A stretch of 51,371 nt of DNA from Paenisporosarcina sp. TG20 (GTDB lineage Bacteria > Bacillota > Bacilli > Bacillales_A > Planococcaceae), in the NCBI RefSeq assembly GCF_000286315.1, contig NZ_ALJG01000361.1, positions 1 through 51,371 on the forward strand, read 5' to 3'. Made by a program: the position numbers and the translations under genes. Positions 7,263 to 15,747 of the stretch are shown here, piece after piece. Under the pieces are notes generated by a model. That model had not been told where the DNA came from. It was given only the letters and a program-made list of their open reading frames with translations, and searched no databases. Position 1 is the first letter of the stretch; each line of letters opens with the position of its first letter.

Positions 7263-7532
7263 ATGGTTATAGAATTTAAAAATAATGAACAAAAATACGA
7301 AGATTAGTGTGCAACGTACAAAACCGGTTATGTGTTTAATAGGGCGGGTGGACCGACGGGTAACGTTCTACATAAGGTCGGTTGTAGGCATTTAAACGTG
7401 CCTTCACGCAAAGGCACTTATACAACACGTTATCCAAAATACTGCTCGGAAAATATAAATGATTTAAAAGCGAAAGTTGATGGACTTAGTAAACCGGATA
7501 GTTGGAGAGAATGTAGCGTTTGTTTTAAATAA
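7263..7532 (+). pseudogene. Small Cys/His-rich protein gene interrupted by TAG
   Basis: ATG 7263 sits behind GAGGTG (7252-7257) and opens a frame that is broken by TAG at 7305-7307 and then continues in frame to 7532. The part after the stop reads YVFNRAGGPTGNVLHKVGCR, HLNVPSRKGTYTTRYPKYCS and ends WRECSVCFK. The Cys/His pattern (C-x-H, then C, then C-x2-C) suggests a zinc-binding fold like small domains found beside restriction genes. TAG could derive from TGG by one change. A shorter product could start at GTG 7332 but has no ribosome binding site. About 90 codons if intact. Confidence 0.6.
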
Positions 7533-7620
7533 AGGTAGAAGGCTCGTTTTTGACGGATATTTTTTCTGTTTTGATACACTGTAAGTTTATAGTGAAGTAT
7601 TTTACAATTTGCGATATGTC

Positions 7621-7655
7621 TTGTCTGTTAGAGTAATGATGGAAACTCTTTGCGG
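7621..7655 (-). pseudogene. 35-bp scrap of the PLD-helicase gene
   Basis: 7621-7655 matches 23483-23516 of the helicase gene with one inserted base, including 24 identical bases in a row. In the intact gene this encodes AAKSFHHYLTDK. No other helicase sequence is seen nearby. It is another copied gene fragment in the repeat-rich graveyard. Confidence 0.65.
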
Positions 7656-7689
7656 AAAAACAATATGTTCTTTATACGACACCCCCCTG

Positions 7690-7745
7690 CACATAACCTA
7701 GAGAAATGAAGAGAGACGAGCGTGGGCTTCGCTCGTCTCTCTTTC
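7690..7745 (+). terminator. Long hairpin related to the one at 6780-6820
   Basis: GAGAGACGAGCG (7711-7722) pairs perfectly with CGCTCGTCTCTC (7730-7741), followed by TTTCG. The preceding bases (ACCTAGAGAAATGAA) resemble those before the 6790 hairpin (ACCTAATGAATGAA), so the two are paralogous. The rest of 7533-8100 contains no supported gene. Confidence 0.5.
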
Positions 7746-8105
7746 GTACAAATAATCCTGTGGTGGATATGCGTGCATCGCTCTACGCCTGAAGAATGTT
7801 TCCAGGGCGACCTATCCAAATTGGTTTGTGAAAGGACAACATGTGTTGTTTAGCAACTTGACAAGGAGCCTCTGCTGGTATGACTCCTAAACCAAGAAAC
7901 CCAAGTAAATAAACTGACTTTTGCCTGCCAAGACTATCATACCCGCCTCTCCACGTAAAGTTGCGAGTCAGCTACTCTAGTACCATGCTTAGTTCATTCT
8001 TATTAGCATCATAATAGCGGTTTACTTGGTTTTTCACTATCCGGTAACATTTAATATTGCATTGAGGGTATTTATATATCTTCTTCATTGTAAAATAAAT
8101 TTTTC

Positions 8106-8125
8106 ACCCAGGGAAGCAAACTAAT
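8106..8125 (+). repeat. REP-like repeat, half copy 4
   Basis: CACCCAGGGAAGCAAACTAA, a diverged half unit. Like copy 2 it is followed by TTT, and its CTA supplies the stop codon of the small minus-strand frame next to it. Confidence 0.6.
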
Positions 8126-8240
8126 TTAATTTATAAAAAGCAGACAAGCCATAAAGTCGCAATGATCCAGAGAGGTAAACAAACATAAGCACGATTATAA
8201 CTAGTGCATAGAAAGTCGTTAATGCCTTTTTTACATTAAC
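8121..8240 (-). pseudogene. Single-membrane-segment frame without a start codon
   Basis: About 39 minus-strand codons contain a clear transmembrane segment (FYALVIIVLMFVYLSGS) between basic and polar ends, as in small membrane proteins. No ATG, GTG or TTG start is in frame after the upstream stop, and the frame ends inside a REP-like repeat. It lies 40 nt past the permease stop, so it may be the relic of a third gene of that operon. Confidence 0.35.
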
Positions 8241-8282
8241 ACCTTATAAGAGTGAAAAATATAACAATAATCCTTAAAGAAA

Positions 8283-9620
8283 TTATTTAACATTGTTTAA
8301 GTTACCATCTTTTGATATTAAGTCAGACAAAAACTTATTTCTTGATTTGCGACCGAATACATAGAAATAGCCAACACCAACTAAACACCATGTTACCCCT
8401 ACAATAATGATATCTATCCCAGAATATACGATTGCTAGGATATATAAAATGATACCAACAATCGGCGTAATTGGATAGAATGGGACTTTAAAAGGTCTTT
8501 CGTGGTCAGGCAATTTAGTTCTAAAATAAATAACTAGAAAACATGCCATGATATAAGATAAAGCATAACCAAAAACTCCTAGAAAACCAGCCCACACCCA
8601 CGCTCTCTCAGTGATTAAAGGAAGTAAAGAAACTAATACCATTGAGACTGCAGTGAAGTATAGTGCTCCTTTAGGAATATTAGACTTTTTATCAATCTTA
8701 GCGAATCGTTTATTAAACCATCCTTCTCTTGCCATGGCAAACATGACTCGAGTCTGACCCATAACACCACCATTAACTGTACTCATTGATCCGGATAAAC
8801 TTTGAAGTGCTAACCAAGCCAATCCAATACCACCAAAAATCATTGCACCTGCTTTTAAAAGTGGTGCCTCTGTTGCAAGTTCCGATGCAGGTACTAATCC
8901 GAATAGTACTGTTGCGAATCCCCCAAATAATACCGTTAAAAAAGTAGCAGCTCCTATAAGAGCCTTTGGAATATCTTTTTTAGGGTTTTTGGATTCCTCT
9001 GCCAAGGTAGCAATAACTTCAAAACCACAAAACGCGATAACAACAAATGGTAGTGTTTTTAACAAAGGCATTACTGTTCCATTTGGTGCGAAATCTGAGT
9101 AAAGACCAAAATCTAAATGTCCTAAACCTAATAATATAAAAGTTGCAGATGACAAAATTAATATAACGCCAAATCCAGCTTCAATAATAGTAGACAATTT
9201 GACACCTATAAAATTCAAAGCTACAAATATTAGAGCTGTAGCAAGTGCTCCTGCCCACTGGGGGACGGATGGAACCAATTCATGAACATAAATACCCACC
9301 GATACTAGCTCTACATTTAGTCCGAATAATAATGCGAACCAGTATATCCACCCAACCATAAATGAAACAGGATGATCATTTCCAAAGGCTTGTTTTGTAT
9401 ACTCCCACACGCCACCACATTTTGGAAACATTGTGGCTAATTCTGAGAAAACAAAAGCAGTAGCAAATGTAGCTAATCCACCAAATACCCAATATGAAAC
9501 TAAAGCTAGCGGGCCAGCCTCAAATGCTGCACCACCAACGCCGATCATAAATCCTGACGCGACGACTGTAGCATAACCCGTGAACATCAGTAACCATTTT
9601 CCAAGAACTCTATTTAGCAT
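8283..9620 (-). CDS. APC-family amino acid permease
   Basis: A 445-aa membrane protein with about 12 hydrophobic helices, of the amino acid-polyamine-organocation superfamily. Hallmarks are the first helix with GFMIGVGGAAFEAGPLA (the unwound GxG substrate site), FSELATMFPKCGGVWEYT in helix 2 and FCGFEVIATLAEESKNPKKD in the middle. It follows the amidase gene by 24 nt on the same strand, so the two form an operon, and the likely cargo is an amide, amino acid or amine linked to that enzyme. Such pairs supply ammonia as a nitrogen source. Substrate not determinable from sequence. Confidence 0.88.
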   Translation of the reverse strand: MLNRVLGKWLLMFTGYATVVASGFMIGVGGAAFEAGPLALVSYWVFGGLATFATAFVFSELATMFPKCGGVWEYTKQAFGNDHPVSFMVGWIYWFALLFGLNVELVSVGIYVHELVPSVPQWAGALATALIFVALNFIGVKLSTIIEAGFGVILILSSATFILLGLGHLDFGLYSDFAPNGTVMPLLKTLPFVVIAFCGFEVIATLAEESKNPKKDIPKALIGAATFLTVLFGGFATVLFGLVPASELATEAPLLKAGAMIFGGIGLAWLALQSLSGSMSTVNGGVMGQTRVMFAMAREGWFNKRFAKIDKKSNIPKGALYFTAVSMVLVSLLPLITERAWVWAGFLGVFGYALSYIMACFLVIYFRTKLPDHERPFKVPFYPITPIVGIILYILAIVYSGIDIIIVGVTWCLVGVGYFYVFGRKSRNKFLSDLISKDGNLNNVK

Positions 9621-9644
9621 TCAAAGCCCTCCTTTTAAAATTAT

Positions 9645-10556
9645 TTATTTTTTGCTTATTTCACTCTCGTATTGGTTAAGAATGGATAATGGAAATTCCA
9701 TTCGTGCTGTCATTAGTGGATCTACTATCTGACAAATTCTTAAATCTCCAACTAAAGATAATAACATTCCTGTTTCATCAATTCCTAAATTCAACTTATC
9801 TAGCAAGAAAGAATGCATGTTAATAGTCGCATTCTTAGCGGCTTCATCTAATGTCTTTGCAGATGCAATTGTCATGACATGATTTCCTTCCACTAAAATG
9901 GGAAGCAAGTTGTGAGGTATTTCATTTTTCAACACAGTAACTTTCACTGTAACTTCACCAGGAATTTCTAACCCACAAATAACTATTTCACCATCGGCCA
10001 TCACGGCGTGTAAATCGCCCATGGATAAAAGTGCCCCATCCGTATTTACAGGAAGATACAACACTGAATCTTTAACAATTCTCTTGCAATCCATGTTTCC
10101 TCCATGGGATCCAGGTGTTCCAGTTGGTATGGAATCCCCATAAGGAGCAGTTCCTATGACACCAATCATCGGATTAACAGGAATTTTAATCCTCTCATTA
10201 AAAACTGCAAAGTTGTCTATTATCTCTATGATTTTAGTAGTTTCGCCAGTGACTATATCACCTAAAACGCCTAACTTTGTTGCAGTGGTCATAACTCCTT
10301 TTGAAGCAATCTTAATGTCCAAAATTTCAACTTTCAGGACATCCCCTATTTCTGCGTTATTCACATAAAGCGGACCTGTAGCGGGATTGATCTTGTCCCA
10401 TCCAACAGAACTGAAAGGATCATTTTCTGTTCTAATTTGATTACTAAAACAATCAAAAGTATCAAAAACTACTGTACTACCACTATCGACCTTTTTAACG
10501 GGATTATTAGATTTTGACATTGCCAAAATCATTTTTTCTTTTGGAATAACTTCCAT
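9645..10556 (-). CDS. Acetamidase/formamidase family protein
   Basis: A 303-aa member of the FmdA/AmdA family, which hydrolyses short aliphatic amides to ammonia and the acid. The diagnostic block PTGTPGSHGGNMDCKRIVKD and the GDLHAVMADGEIVICGLE segment are complete, and length matches the family. It starts at ATG 10556 with a strong AGAGAGGAG site just upstream and leads the operon with the APC permease. A nitrogen-scavenging role is inferred from the pair. No regulator gene is adjacent in the same orientation. Confidence 0.88.
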   Translation of the reverse strand: MEVIPKEKMILAMSKSNNPVKKVDSGSTVVFDTFDCFSNQIRTENDPFSSVGWDKINPATGPLYVNNAEIGDVLKVEILDIKIASKGVMTTATKLGVLGDIVTGETTKIIEIIDNFAVFNERIKIPVNPMIGVIGTAPYGDSIPTGTPGSHGGNMDCKRIVKDSVLYLPVNTDGALLSMGDLHAVMADGEIVICGLEIPGEVTVKVTVLKNEIPHNLLPILVEGNHVMTIASAKTLDEAAKNATINMHSFLLDKLNLGIDETGMLLSLVGDLRICQIVDPLMTARMEFPLSILNQYESEISKK

Positions 10557-11058
10557 AGTTAAAACTCCTCTCTAAGAATATTTGATATCATAATTTATGT
10601 CTTAGGTTATGGAAATAGAAGTTAAGATGATTAAAAACTAAGGTATTAGTATTAAAATCTTATTCTAAAGAAGAAAAAAACATAATGTTATAACTTTGAA
10701 GAAGTATAGGTTTGGAATTCTCGAATGCCAACGTAGAAATAAAACCAAAATGGCTAAATCTATTGTCATAACGGATACTAGAGCTTTCCTTGATTTGAGA
10801 ATAAAATAAATAAATATCAATAATGTAAATCCTATATATTTAATAAGAGTAATAATTTCATAACACTAAACTTCGAAAACATCACACTCTTTGGACAGAA
10901 ACCCCTAAGGAGAACTTAATAAATAATTGGCACAGACAATTAATAATTATTCCAACTCCAAAAATACTTTTTCCAGTGTTGCTAACTTAAATGAGATATT
11001 CATATAATGAAAGAAGATGTTAATCCTTTCATATTCTTAAAAAGTACGAGGTGAGATA
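10557..11058. other. Gene-free divergent intergenic region
   Basis: About 500 bp of A+T-rich sequence separates the divergent amidase and TPR genes. A TATAAT at 11013-11018 could be the -10 of the TPR gene, but no good -35 is placed before it. I see no ORF, repeat or RNA signature that I can support. Confidence 0.5.
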
Positions 11059-12063
11059 ATGATAAACCAAAAAAACTCTTCCAAAGTTAGTTTGGAAAGA
11101 GTGAATGAATTGGAAACTAAATTAAAAGAAGTAGGTGAAACATCAAACCGTTTCACTGATCTACAGGTAAAGAACATACAAGATGAATTGATGAACTTGA
11201 AATTCAAATTAAATATGTTGAGTGAAGATGAAAAAGAGGACTATATTGGTGAATTAATGGAATATGCTCTATACGCAAAGACTGGCGAATATAGGGATTC
11301 TAATGTAGCGAAATATGAATACGAAAATATTCTAAAGCTTGATCGCTATAACCCTGAAGCTCACTATCGATATGCGTTTCTTCATTATGCTGATAGTCGA
11401 TGGTTGATCGCAATTATTTATTTCCAACGTGCATTAGACATAAATAGAAAAACTAATTCCAACTTTCCATTGGCACAAGATCAGCTGATTAAATCAAGAT
11501 TGTTCATTGGCTATTGTGCCAGTCAGATCTCCAAAGAAGCTCACCAAGTGGCTAAGGAATTGGATCCAAGTGTATTTGATTTGGATTATGAAGGAATTAG
11601 TATCCTTCAATTGAAACAAGAATTAGAAAAAACAGAGTTAACAATGATAACACCAATAGGGAAGGAAGGAATTTCCCGTCAAAGATATGTAGAACTTAGG
11701 GATTCCTTGGGTAAAGAACAGCTCCTACTGAGTTATGTAGAAGATCGTCCATTCATACAATTAGGCAACGATGCCGGAAATCCACTGAGTGCAAGTGAAA
11801 GTGTTCTTTTAAAGAAATTATTGATGAAAAGTGTAAATAAAAAAGCACTATCACTGGTCGAATTGAATGGCTTCGTAGAGGAAACTGGAACAATAAATGA
11901 TGTCACCTGGGCTAATTATAGACAGCGAGTTAAGCGTTTGAAAAGACGTTTAGAGGAAAGTGGCTTCGTTGGCAATTTGATTGTAGCGGATGCTGGCTTA
12001 CAACGATATCGTATAAATATAAATGATTTTTACATCGTAGCACGAGAGGACCAATATCTATAA
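11059..12063 (+). CDS. TPR-containing protein with possible C-terminal winged helix
   Basis: A 334-aa soluble protein. Residues 1-60 look like a coiled coil, residues 75-150 carry TPR-like helices (NVAKYEYENILKLDRYNPEA, HYRYAFLHYADSRWLIAIIY), and residues 245-330 resemble a DNA-binding winged helix in pattern (LLKKLLMKSVNKKALSLVEL, then WANYRQRVKRLKRRLEESGF). The combination suggests a signal-responsive regulator, but I know of no named family and give no function. It begins after GAGGTGAGATA, ends at a good terminator, and is transcribed alone. Confidence 0.6.
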   Translation: MINQKNSSKVSLERVNELETKLKEVGETSNRFTDLQVKNIQDELMNLKFKLNMLSEDEKEDYIGELMEYALYAKTGEYRDSNVAKYEYENILKLDRYNPEAHYRYAFLHYADSRWLIAIIYFQRALDINRKTNSNFPLAQDQLIKSRLFIGYCASQISKEAHQVAKELDPSVFDLDYEGISILQLKQELEKTELTMITPIGKEGISRQRYVELRDSLGKEQLLLSYVEDRPFIQLGNDAGNPLSASESVLLKKLLMKSVNKKALSLVELNGFVEETGTINDVTWANYRQRVKRLKRRLEESGFVGNLIVADAGLQRYRININDFYIVAREDQYL

Positions 12064-12069
12064 TAAACG

Positions 12070-12112
12070 AATGCTTTTCTACTGGGATTTCCAGTGGGTA
12101 AGCATTTTTTCT
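12070..12112 (+). terminator. Terminator of the TPR gene
   Basis: AATGCTT (12070-12076) and CTACTGG pair with CCAGTGGGTAAGCATT, followed by TTTTTCTTT. It begins 7 nt after the stop codon. Confidence 0.8.
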
Positions 12113-12205
12113 TTGCTCTAAAACCTCACGGACAGTAGTTGTGACAGGTGTGTCACAGCAACTTTAATACAATGTGAATAACAAAACAAGAGGAGAGATG
12201 AACAC

Positions 12206-13555
12206 ATGAAAAATACAAAATGGCAATCATTATTTACTGGATTTGGATTCAACGTCAAGGAGGAAGAAATGCACTTTAACGTAGGAGCGATGAATAAGGA
12301 AAATATTAAATTGCTCGAAACAATCCTTAAACAATTGAACGCATCATTCATGATTAATAGAACAGAGCTTCAAATCTTTTCAAGTCCGGTGACAGTAGGG
12401 GAATGGGTACAAGTGCAGGAACAACTTACAGATGGTCGCACGGAATTGCTGCGTCAGTATGATGTGCTGCCAATTTCACAATTGGATATTTATATTGCCG
12501 GGTTGGTAACACAATTTAATGAACTTGGATTTGCCACTAAGTATTCCTGTGACGGTCATTCAAGTAGCAACCCTATCATCGATTTCACATCAAAAATGCA
12601 AGCAAGAAATGCTCATAAAGTGTGTGAGAACATTCATCTTCCTGCCATTCTAAACTGGGGAACAGGGCTCACATTTCAAGTAACTAGAGAGACATTGCCT
12701 GCATTTGCCGAGAAACTATTCAACATCACAAAGGAGGAAGCGCAAAAAATGATTCAATTAGACTCTCCATTCATGCCAAAAGAAGAGTACTATTCCCAGC
12801 TTGAAACGTTGCTGAACATTCCAGGAGCAAGTAGAAATGAAGGGGATATTCGCAAAATAGTCCGCGAGCATCTCACTCCATACGTGGACAGAATTAGTGT
12901 CGATGATGCCGGGAATTTGCTGGCAATAAGAAAATATGGTCCAGGACCAACCGTTCTATTAAATGCCCATCTAGATACAGTGGAAGAAATTAATCCAAAT
13001 CGTTCTATTCTTAAATGCGATCAAATCTGGACCAGCAGCGAAGGAATTTTAGGAGCAGATGACCGTGCTGGCATTAATGTGTTGTTGAGTATTGCGAAAA
13101 CATTAACAAAGAAACAATTCAATGGCACCATCAAATACATCTTTACTGTAGAAGAAGAAATCGGTCTCCGCGGTGCAAGAGCACTTCATGAATCATTTTT
13201 ATGGGACGTTGATATGGCTTTCGTAGTTGATCGCCGCAATACATCGGACATTGTCATTTCAAGAGGAGATACTACACGATTTTGTTCCATTGAGTTTGCT
13301 CGAGCCGTTGAACGAGTTGCGAGGTTAGAGGAATTCGGTCAATGGAAAACAACTCCTGGAGGATCAAGTGACACTGCTATCTGGGCATCTCACGGGATCC
13401 AAAGTGTTAATTTATCTGCAGGCTATGACAATGAACATACGGACATGGAACAATTAGACGTGGAAGCAAATTATGAAACATATGAGTTTTTAATGGCTTT
13501 GATTAGAAATGCTAGCAGGCTAATTCAGAGAGGAGTACGTCAACGTGTGGTTTGA
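12206..13555 (+). CDS. Zinc metallopeptidase of the M20/M28/M42 type with an extra N-terminal domain
   Basis: A 449-aa protein. The N-terminal ~190 residues are an unrecognised domain with a YSCDGH motif; the C-terminal part is a di-zinc aminopeptidase/deacylase domain. Visible metal and catalytic motifs are LLNAHLDTVEE, GADDRAGINVLLS, FTVEEEIGLRGA and VVDRR. The C-terminal GGSSDTAIWASHGIQSVNLS and YDNEHTDMEQ hold the last His ligand. GAGGAGAGATG precedes the ATG. The tail from 13281 on has a truncated duplicate at 5944-6065. The gene is complete; its substrate is unknown. Confidence 0.8.
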   Translation: MKNTKWQSLFTGFGFNVKEEEMHFNVGAMNKENIKLLETILKQLNASFMINRTELQIFSSPVTVGEWVQVQEQLTDGRTELLRQYDVLPISQLDIYIAGLVTQFNELGFATKYSCDGHSSSNPIIDFTSKMQARNAHKVCENIHLPAILNWGTGLTFQVTRETLPAFAEKLFNITKEEAQKMIQLDSPFMPKEEYYSQLETLLNIPGASRNEGDIRKIVREHLTPYVDRISVDDAGNLLAIRKYGPGPTVLLNAHLDTVEEINPNRSILKCDQIWTSSEGILGADDRAGINVLLSIAKTLTKKQFNGTIKYIFTVEEEIGLRGARALHESFLWDVDMAFVVDRRNTSDIVISRGDTTRFCSIEFARAVERVARLEEFGQWKTTPGGSSDTAIWASHGIQSVNLSAGYDNEHTDMEQLDVEANYETYEFLMALIRNASRLIQRGVRQRVV

Positions 13556-13734
13556 AAACAATTTAGTTAACATAACTAGAATTGATACGTTTTAATTCAT
13601 TACAAATTTCACGCAAAATGTTTAAGCCATTTCGTGCATTTATTTATTGGTTTACCGTAGTGCATCTAAGCATCTAAATGAAGTTTTAGATTTCCATTTA
13701 TTTTATATGTTGCACCATCTAGACTGATTGTTTG

Positions 13735-13866
13735 TCCACTTGCAGTCCACTTGTGATCCACTTGTGATCCACTTGTGACCCACTTGTGATCCACTTGTGA
13801 TCCACTTGCGGTCCACTTGCGGTCCACTTGCGGTCCACTTGCGGTCCACTTACGGTCCACTTGTAC
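13735..13866 (+). repeat. Minisatellite: twelve 11-bp tandem repeats
   Basis: Twelve head-to-tail units of TCCACTTGNGN without gaps. Units 2-6 end TGA (one with a C start), units 7-10 end CGG, unit 11 is TACGG and the outer units 1 and 12 differ. The two homogenised blocks point to expansion by slippage. The period is one helical turn and is not a multiple of three, so it is unlikely to be selected as protein, although a minus-strand frame (13666-13860) stays open and reads QVDRKWTASG-like repeats. Confidence 0.9.
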
Positions 13867-13884
13867 TATATTTGATACACAAAT

Positions 13885-15534
13885 TTACTCTTTATGCAAT
13901 TTGTATATGCTGGCCTTTGATTTTCCTTCCAATATTAAGGTTCCTTCTTCTCTTAATTTTTTCAGTATCCTCTTACTACTAGTAGAGGAAAAGCCACAAA
14001 GGCGTTCCACATCCAAACGAGTCATAAAGCCATTCTTAGATAAATAATCAATTATCATAGTTCTAGCCTGAATTTCATCAAATTCTTTATCTTTTGTATA
14101 TTCAATGTTATTATCAAAACTGTCATATATTCTGTGTGTAAACATATACTTATTTCTTGTTTCTCGTTGTAGGATATTCTTATTGTTACAGAGTAAATTG
14201 AGCACATTAGTAGCCTCTGAAGTACTTATTTGTGCTACTTCAGCAGCTTTACTCAGACCAATAGTTTTAAAAGACTTTACATACTTCAATATACAGATTT
14301 CTGAAACAGAAAAGTCTCCATTTGTTTCTTGCTCCCTATTAATAAATTTGAGAAATTCAACATCTTCTACACTACTTCTTAAAGTCAAACTAACTGCATC
14401 TTCATATATTTTATATTCAGGAGCTGATTTTCCTAAAGATAACATGTCCTTAAAAATAATATCTATTCCTTGACCCGAACGTTGAACATATTTTAGTTTC
14501 TGAAAAGTTTCAGCAATTAGTTTATTTCTTGGCGTTGATGGGTGAGTAATAATATTGTTACTATAAATTCCATCAGGAAAAGAACCAGGGTTTTCAATAA
14601 TAATCTTACTTGGGTAAAGTTTAATAATAATGGAAGACGAGCTTTCATAGCTTCTATGTGCAATCGCATTCAATAATGCTTCTTGAAAAACATTTGAAGG
14701 GTAGTCATGAACCTCTAATTTAAATAATCCCATTTGAATATTTTTAATTGAATTCCTATCTTCAAATATCTCTTGAATTCTTGTAATTGACTTAATTAAG
14801 GATGTACGTAATTCTATTCTCTTGTTATATTCTGTCTGGCCTTCTTGATCATAAGTCAATATCATAATCTCTGCTTGTGGGAGATGGCGAATTATTGATT
14901 CTTGTTTTCCTACTAATAATAATCCGGCAACAGTTAATTTTATATTTTCTTCATCAACCGCAATTAAATGCAAGTCCCTTAAAAGAGAAACATTATCACC
15001 TAAATGCAACGTAGAATCCTTATCCCTTGAATGAATTTTTTGCTTTAAATTTTCTACTTCAGCATAATCTATATCTGCATCTGTGGTATGTGCTAAAATC
15101 TTAGCAGAAAAATCCCCCTTAATACGCTCTATAGTATTCAATTGATATTCAGAGGGGTATAAAGGTTTAGTATTTTTACCTAATCTTTTATATACAGTCC
15201 CACGAGATGTCGCTATAGTATCCACAGATTTTGACACTGTGATTTTCAAAATATCTTTTTCATCTATCTTTATAATTTCTATATCTGTGAAGACTTTCGG
15301 AACGGTGCGATCGTAAATACTTTCTATAACGTTCTGTGTATCATACTTTTGGCAACCCGTTATCTCACCATCATCTTCTACTCCAACTAGAATTATTCCT
15401 CCATTAGCATTTGAAAATCCAACTGTTTCTGTTGCTAAAATTTCAAACAAATCTCTTTTATTAGGGACATTAATCCAACTTTTAAATTCAACAAACATAG
15501 TTTCTCCATTTGCAATTAATTCCTTAATCGACAC
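13885..15534 (-). CDS. AlbA_2 (Schlafen-like) ATPase with RecG-type C-terminal domain
   Basis: A 549-aa putative regulator. Residues 5-130 form an AlbA_2/divergent AAA-4 domain (ETMFVEFKSW, VGFSNANGGIILVGVEDDGE, YKRLGKNTKP). Residues 240-400 match the HATPase_c_4 module once annotated as RecG C-terminal (NVFQEALLNAIAHRSYESSS, IIIENPGSFPDGI, QRSGQGIDIIFKDM). The C-terminal 150 residues contain two helix-turn-helix-like segments. Such proteins occur in defence islands and as transcription regulators; the role here is unknown. It starts at ATG 15534, is encoded alone, and ends next to the minisatellite. Confidence 0.8.
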   Translation of the reverse strand: MSIKELIANGETMFVEFKSWINVPNKRDLFEILATETVGFSNANGGIILVGVEDDGEITGCQKYDTQNVIESIYDRTVPKVFTDIEIIKIDEKDILKITVSKSVDTIATSRGTVYKRLGKNTKPLYPSEYQLNTIERIKGDFSAKILAHTTDADIDYAEVENLKQKIHSRDKDSTLHLGDNVSLLRDLHLIAVDEENIKLTVAGLLLVGKQESIIRHLPQAEIMILTYDQEGQTEYNKRIELRTSLIKSITRIQEIFEDRNSIKNIQMGLFKLEVHDYPSNVFQEALLNAIAHRSYESSSSIIIKLYPSKIIIENPGSFPDGIYSNNIITHPSTPRNKLIAETFQKLKYVQRSGQGIDIIFKDMLSLGKSAPEYKIYEDAVSLTLRSSVEDVEFLKFINREQETNGDFSVSEICILKYVKSFKTIGLSKAAEVAQISTSEATNVLNLLCNNKNILQRETRNKYMFTHRIYDSFDNNIEYTKDKEFDEIQARTMIIDYLSKNGFMTRLDVERLCGFSSTSSKRILKKLREEGTLILEGKSKASIYKLHKE

Positions 15535-15594
15535 AGATATCCCCCCATTTTAGTAACTATTAACATTTATTATAACTTATAAAAGGAGATAATT

Positions 15595-15747
15595 ATGCGT
15601 AACAAAGTGCAATTTTTTCTGGCTAAGGGTCGTTGGTTATTAAACCATAGCACTATTCCTGAATTTTTTTCGAAGTATGAACTTCTTTCTCACCTGGCTT
15701 TAAGTCCAACCATGCTTTTAGATAACCCTGTTCCGCTAAAGCTTTAA
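15595..15747 (+). CDS. Possible 50-aa ORF with strong ribosome binding site
   Basis: AAAAGGAG (15581-15588) lies 6 nt before ATG 15595, preceded by TATAAC-type promoter-like sequence. The frame opens MRNKVQFFLAKGRWLLNH and runs into the 3' end of the oppositely oriented AI-2E gene. The good start signals but meaningless tail suggest the beginning of a truncated gene. I cannot name it. Confidence 0.25.
   Translation: MRNKVQFFLAKGRWLLNHSTIPEFFSKYELLSHLALSPTMLLDNPVPLKL

Noticed and set aside
587-7307. Recoding of TAG as a sense codon in this organism
   Set aside because: Several intact genes here end normally at TAG (for example the FMN reductase and osmC-family genes), so the two in-frame TAGs are more simply nonsense mutations.
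7628-7819. 63-aa minus-strand frame as a gene
   Set aside because: It runs through the perfect hairpin at 7711-7741 and the helicase scrap, with no start signals.
13666-13860. 64-aa minus-strand frame with QVDRKWTASG-type repeats as a real repeat protein
   Set aside because: The unit length is not a multiple of three, there is no convincing ribosome binding site, and the frame is explained by the minisatellite.
13735-13866. Tandem repeats considered as a CRISPR array
   Set aside because: Units are 11 bp and contiguous, with no spacers and no cas genes nearby.
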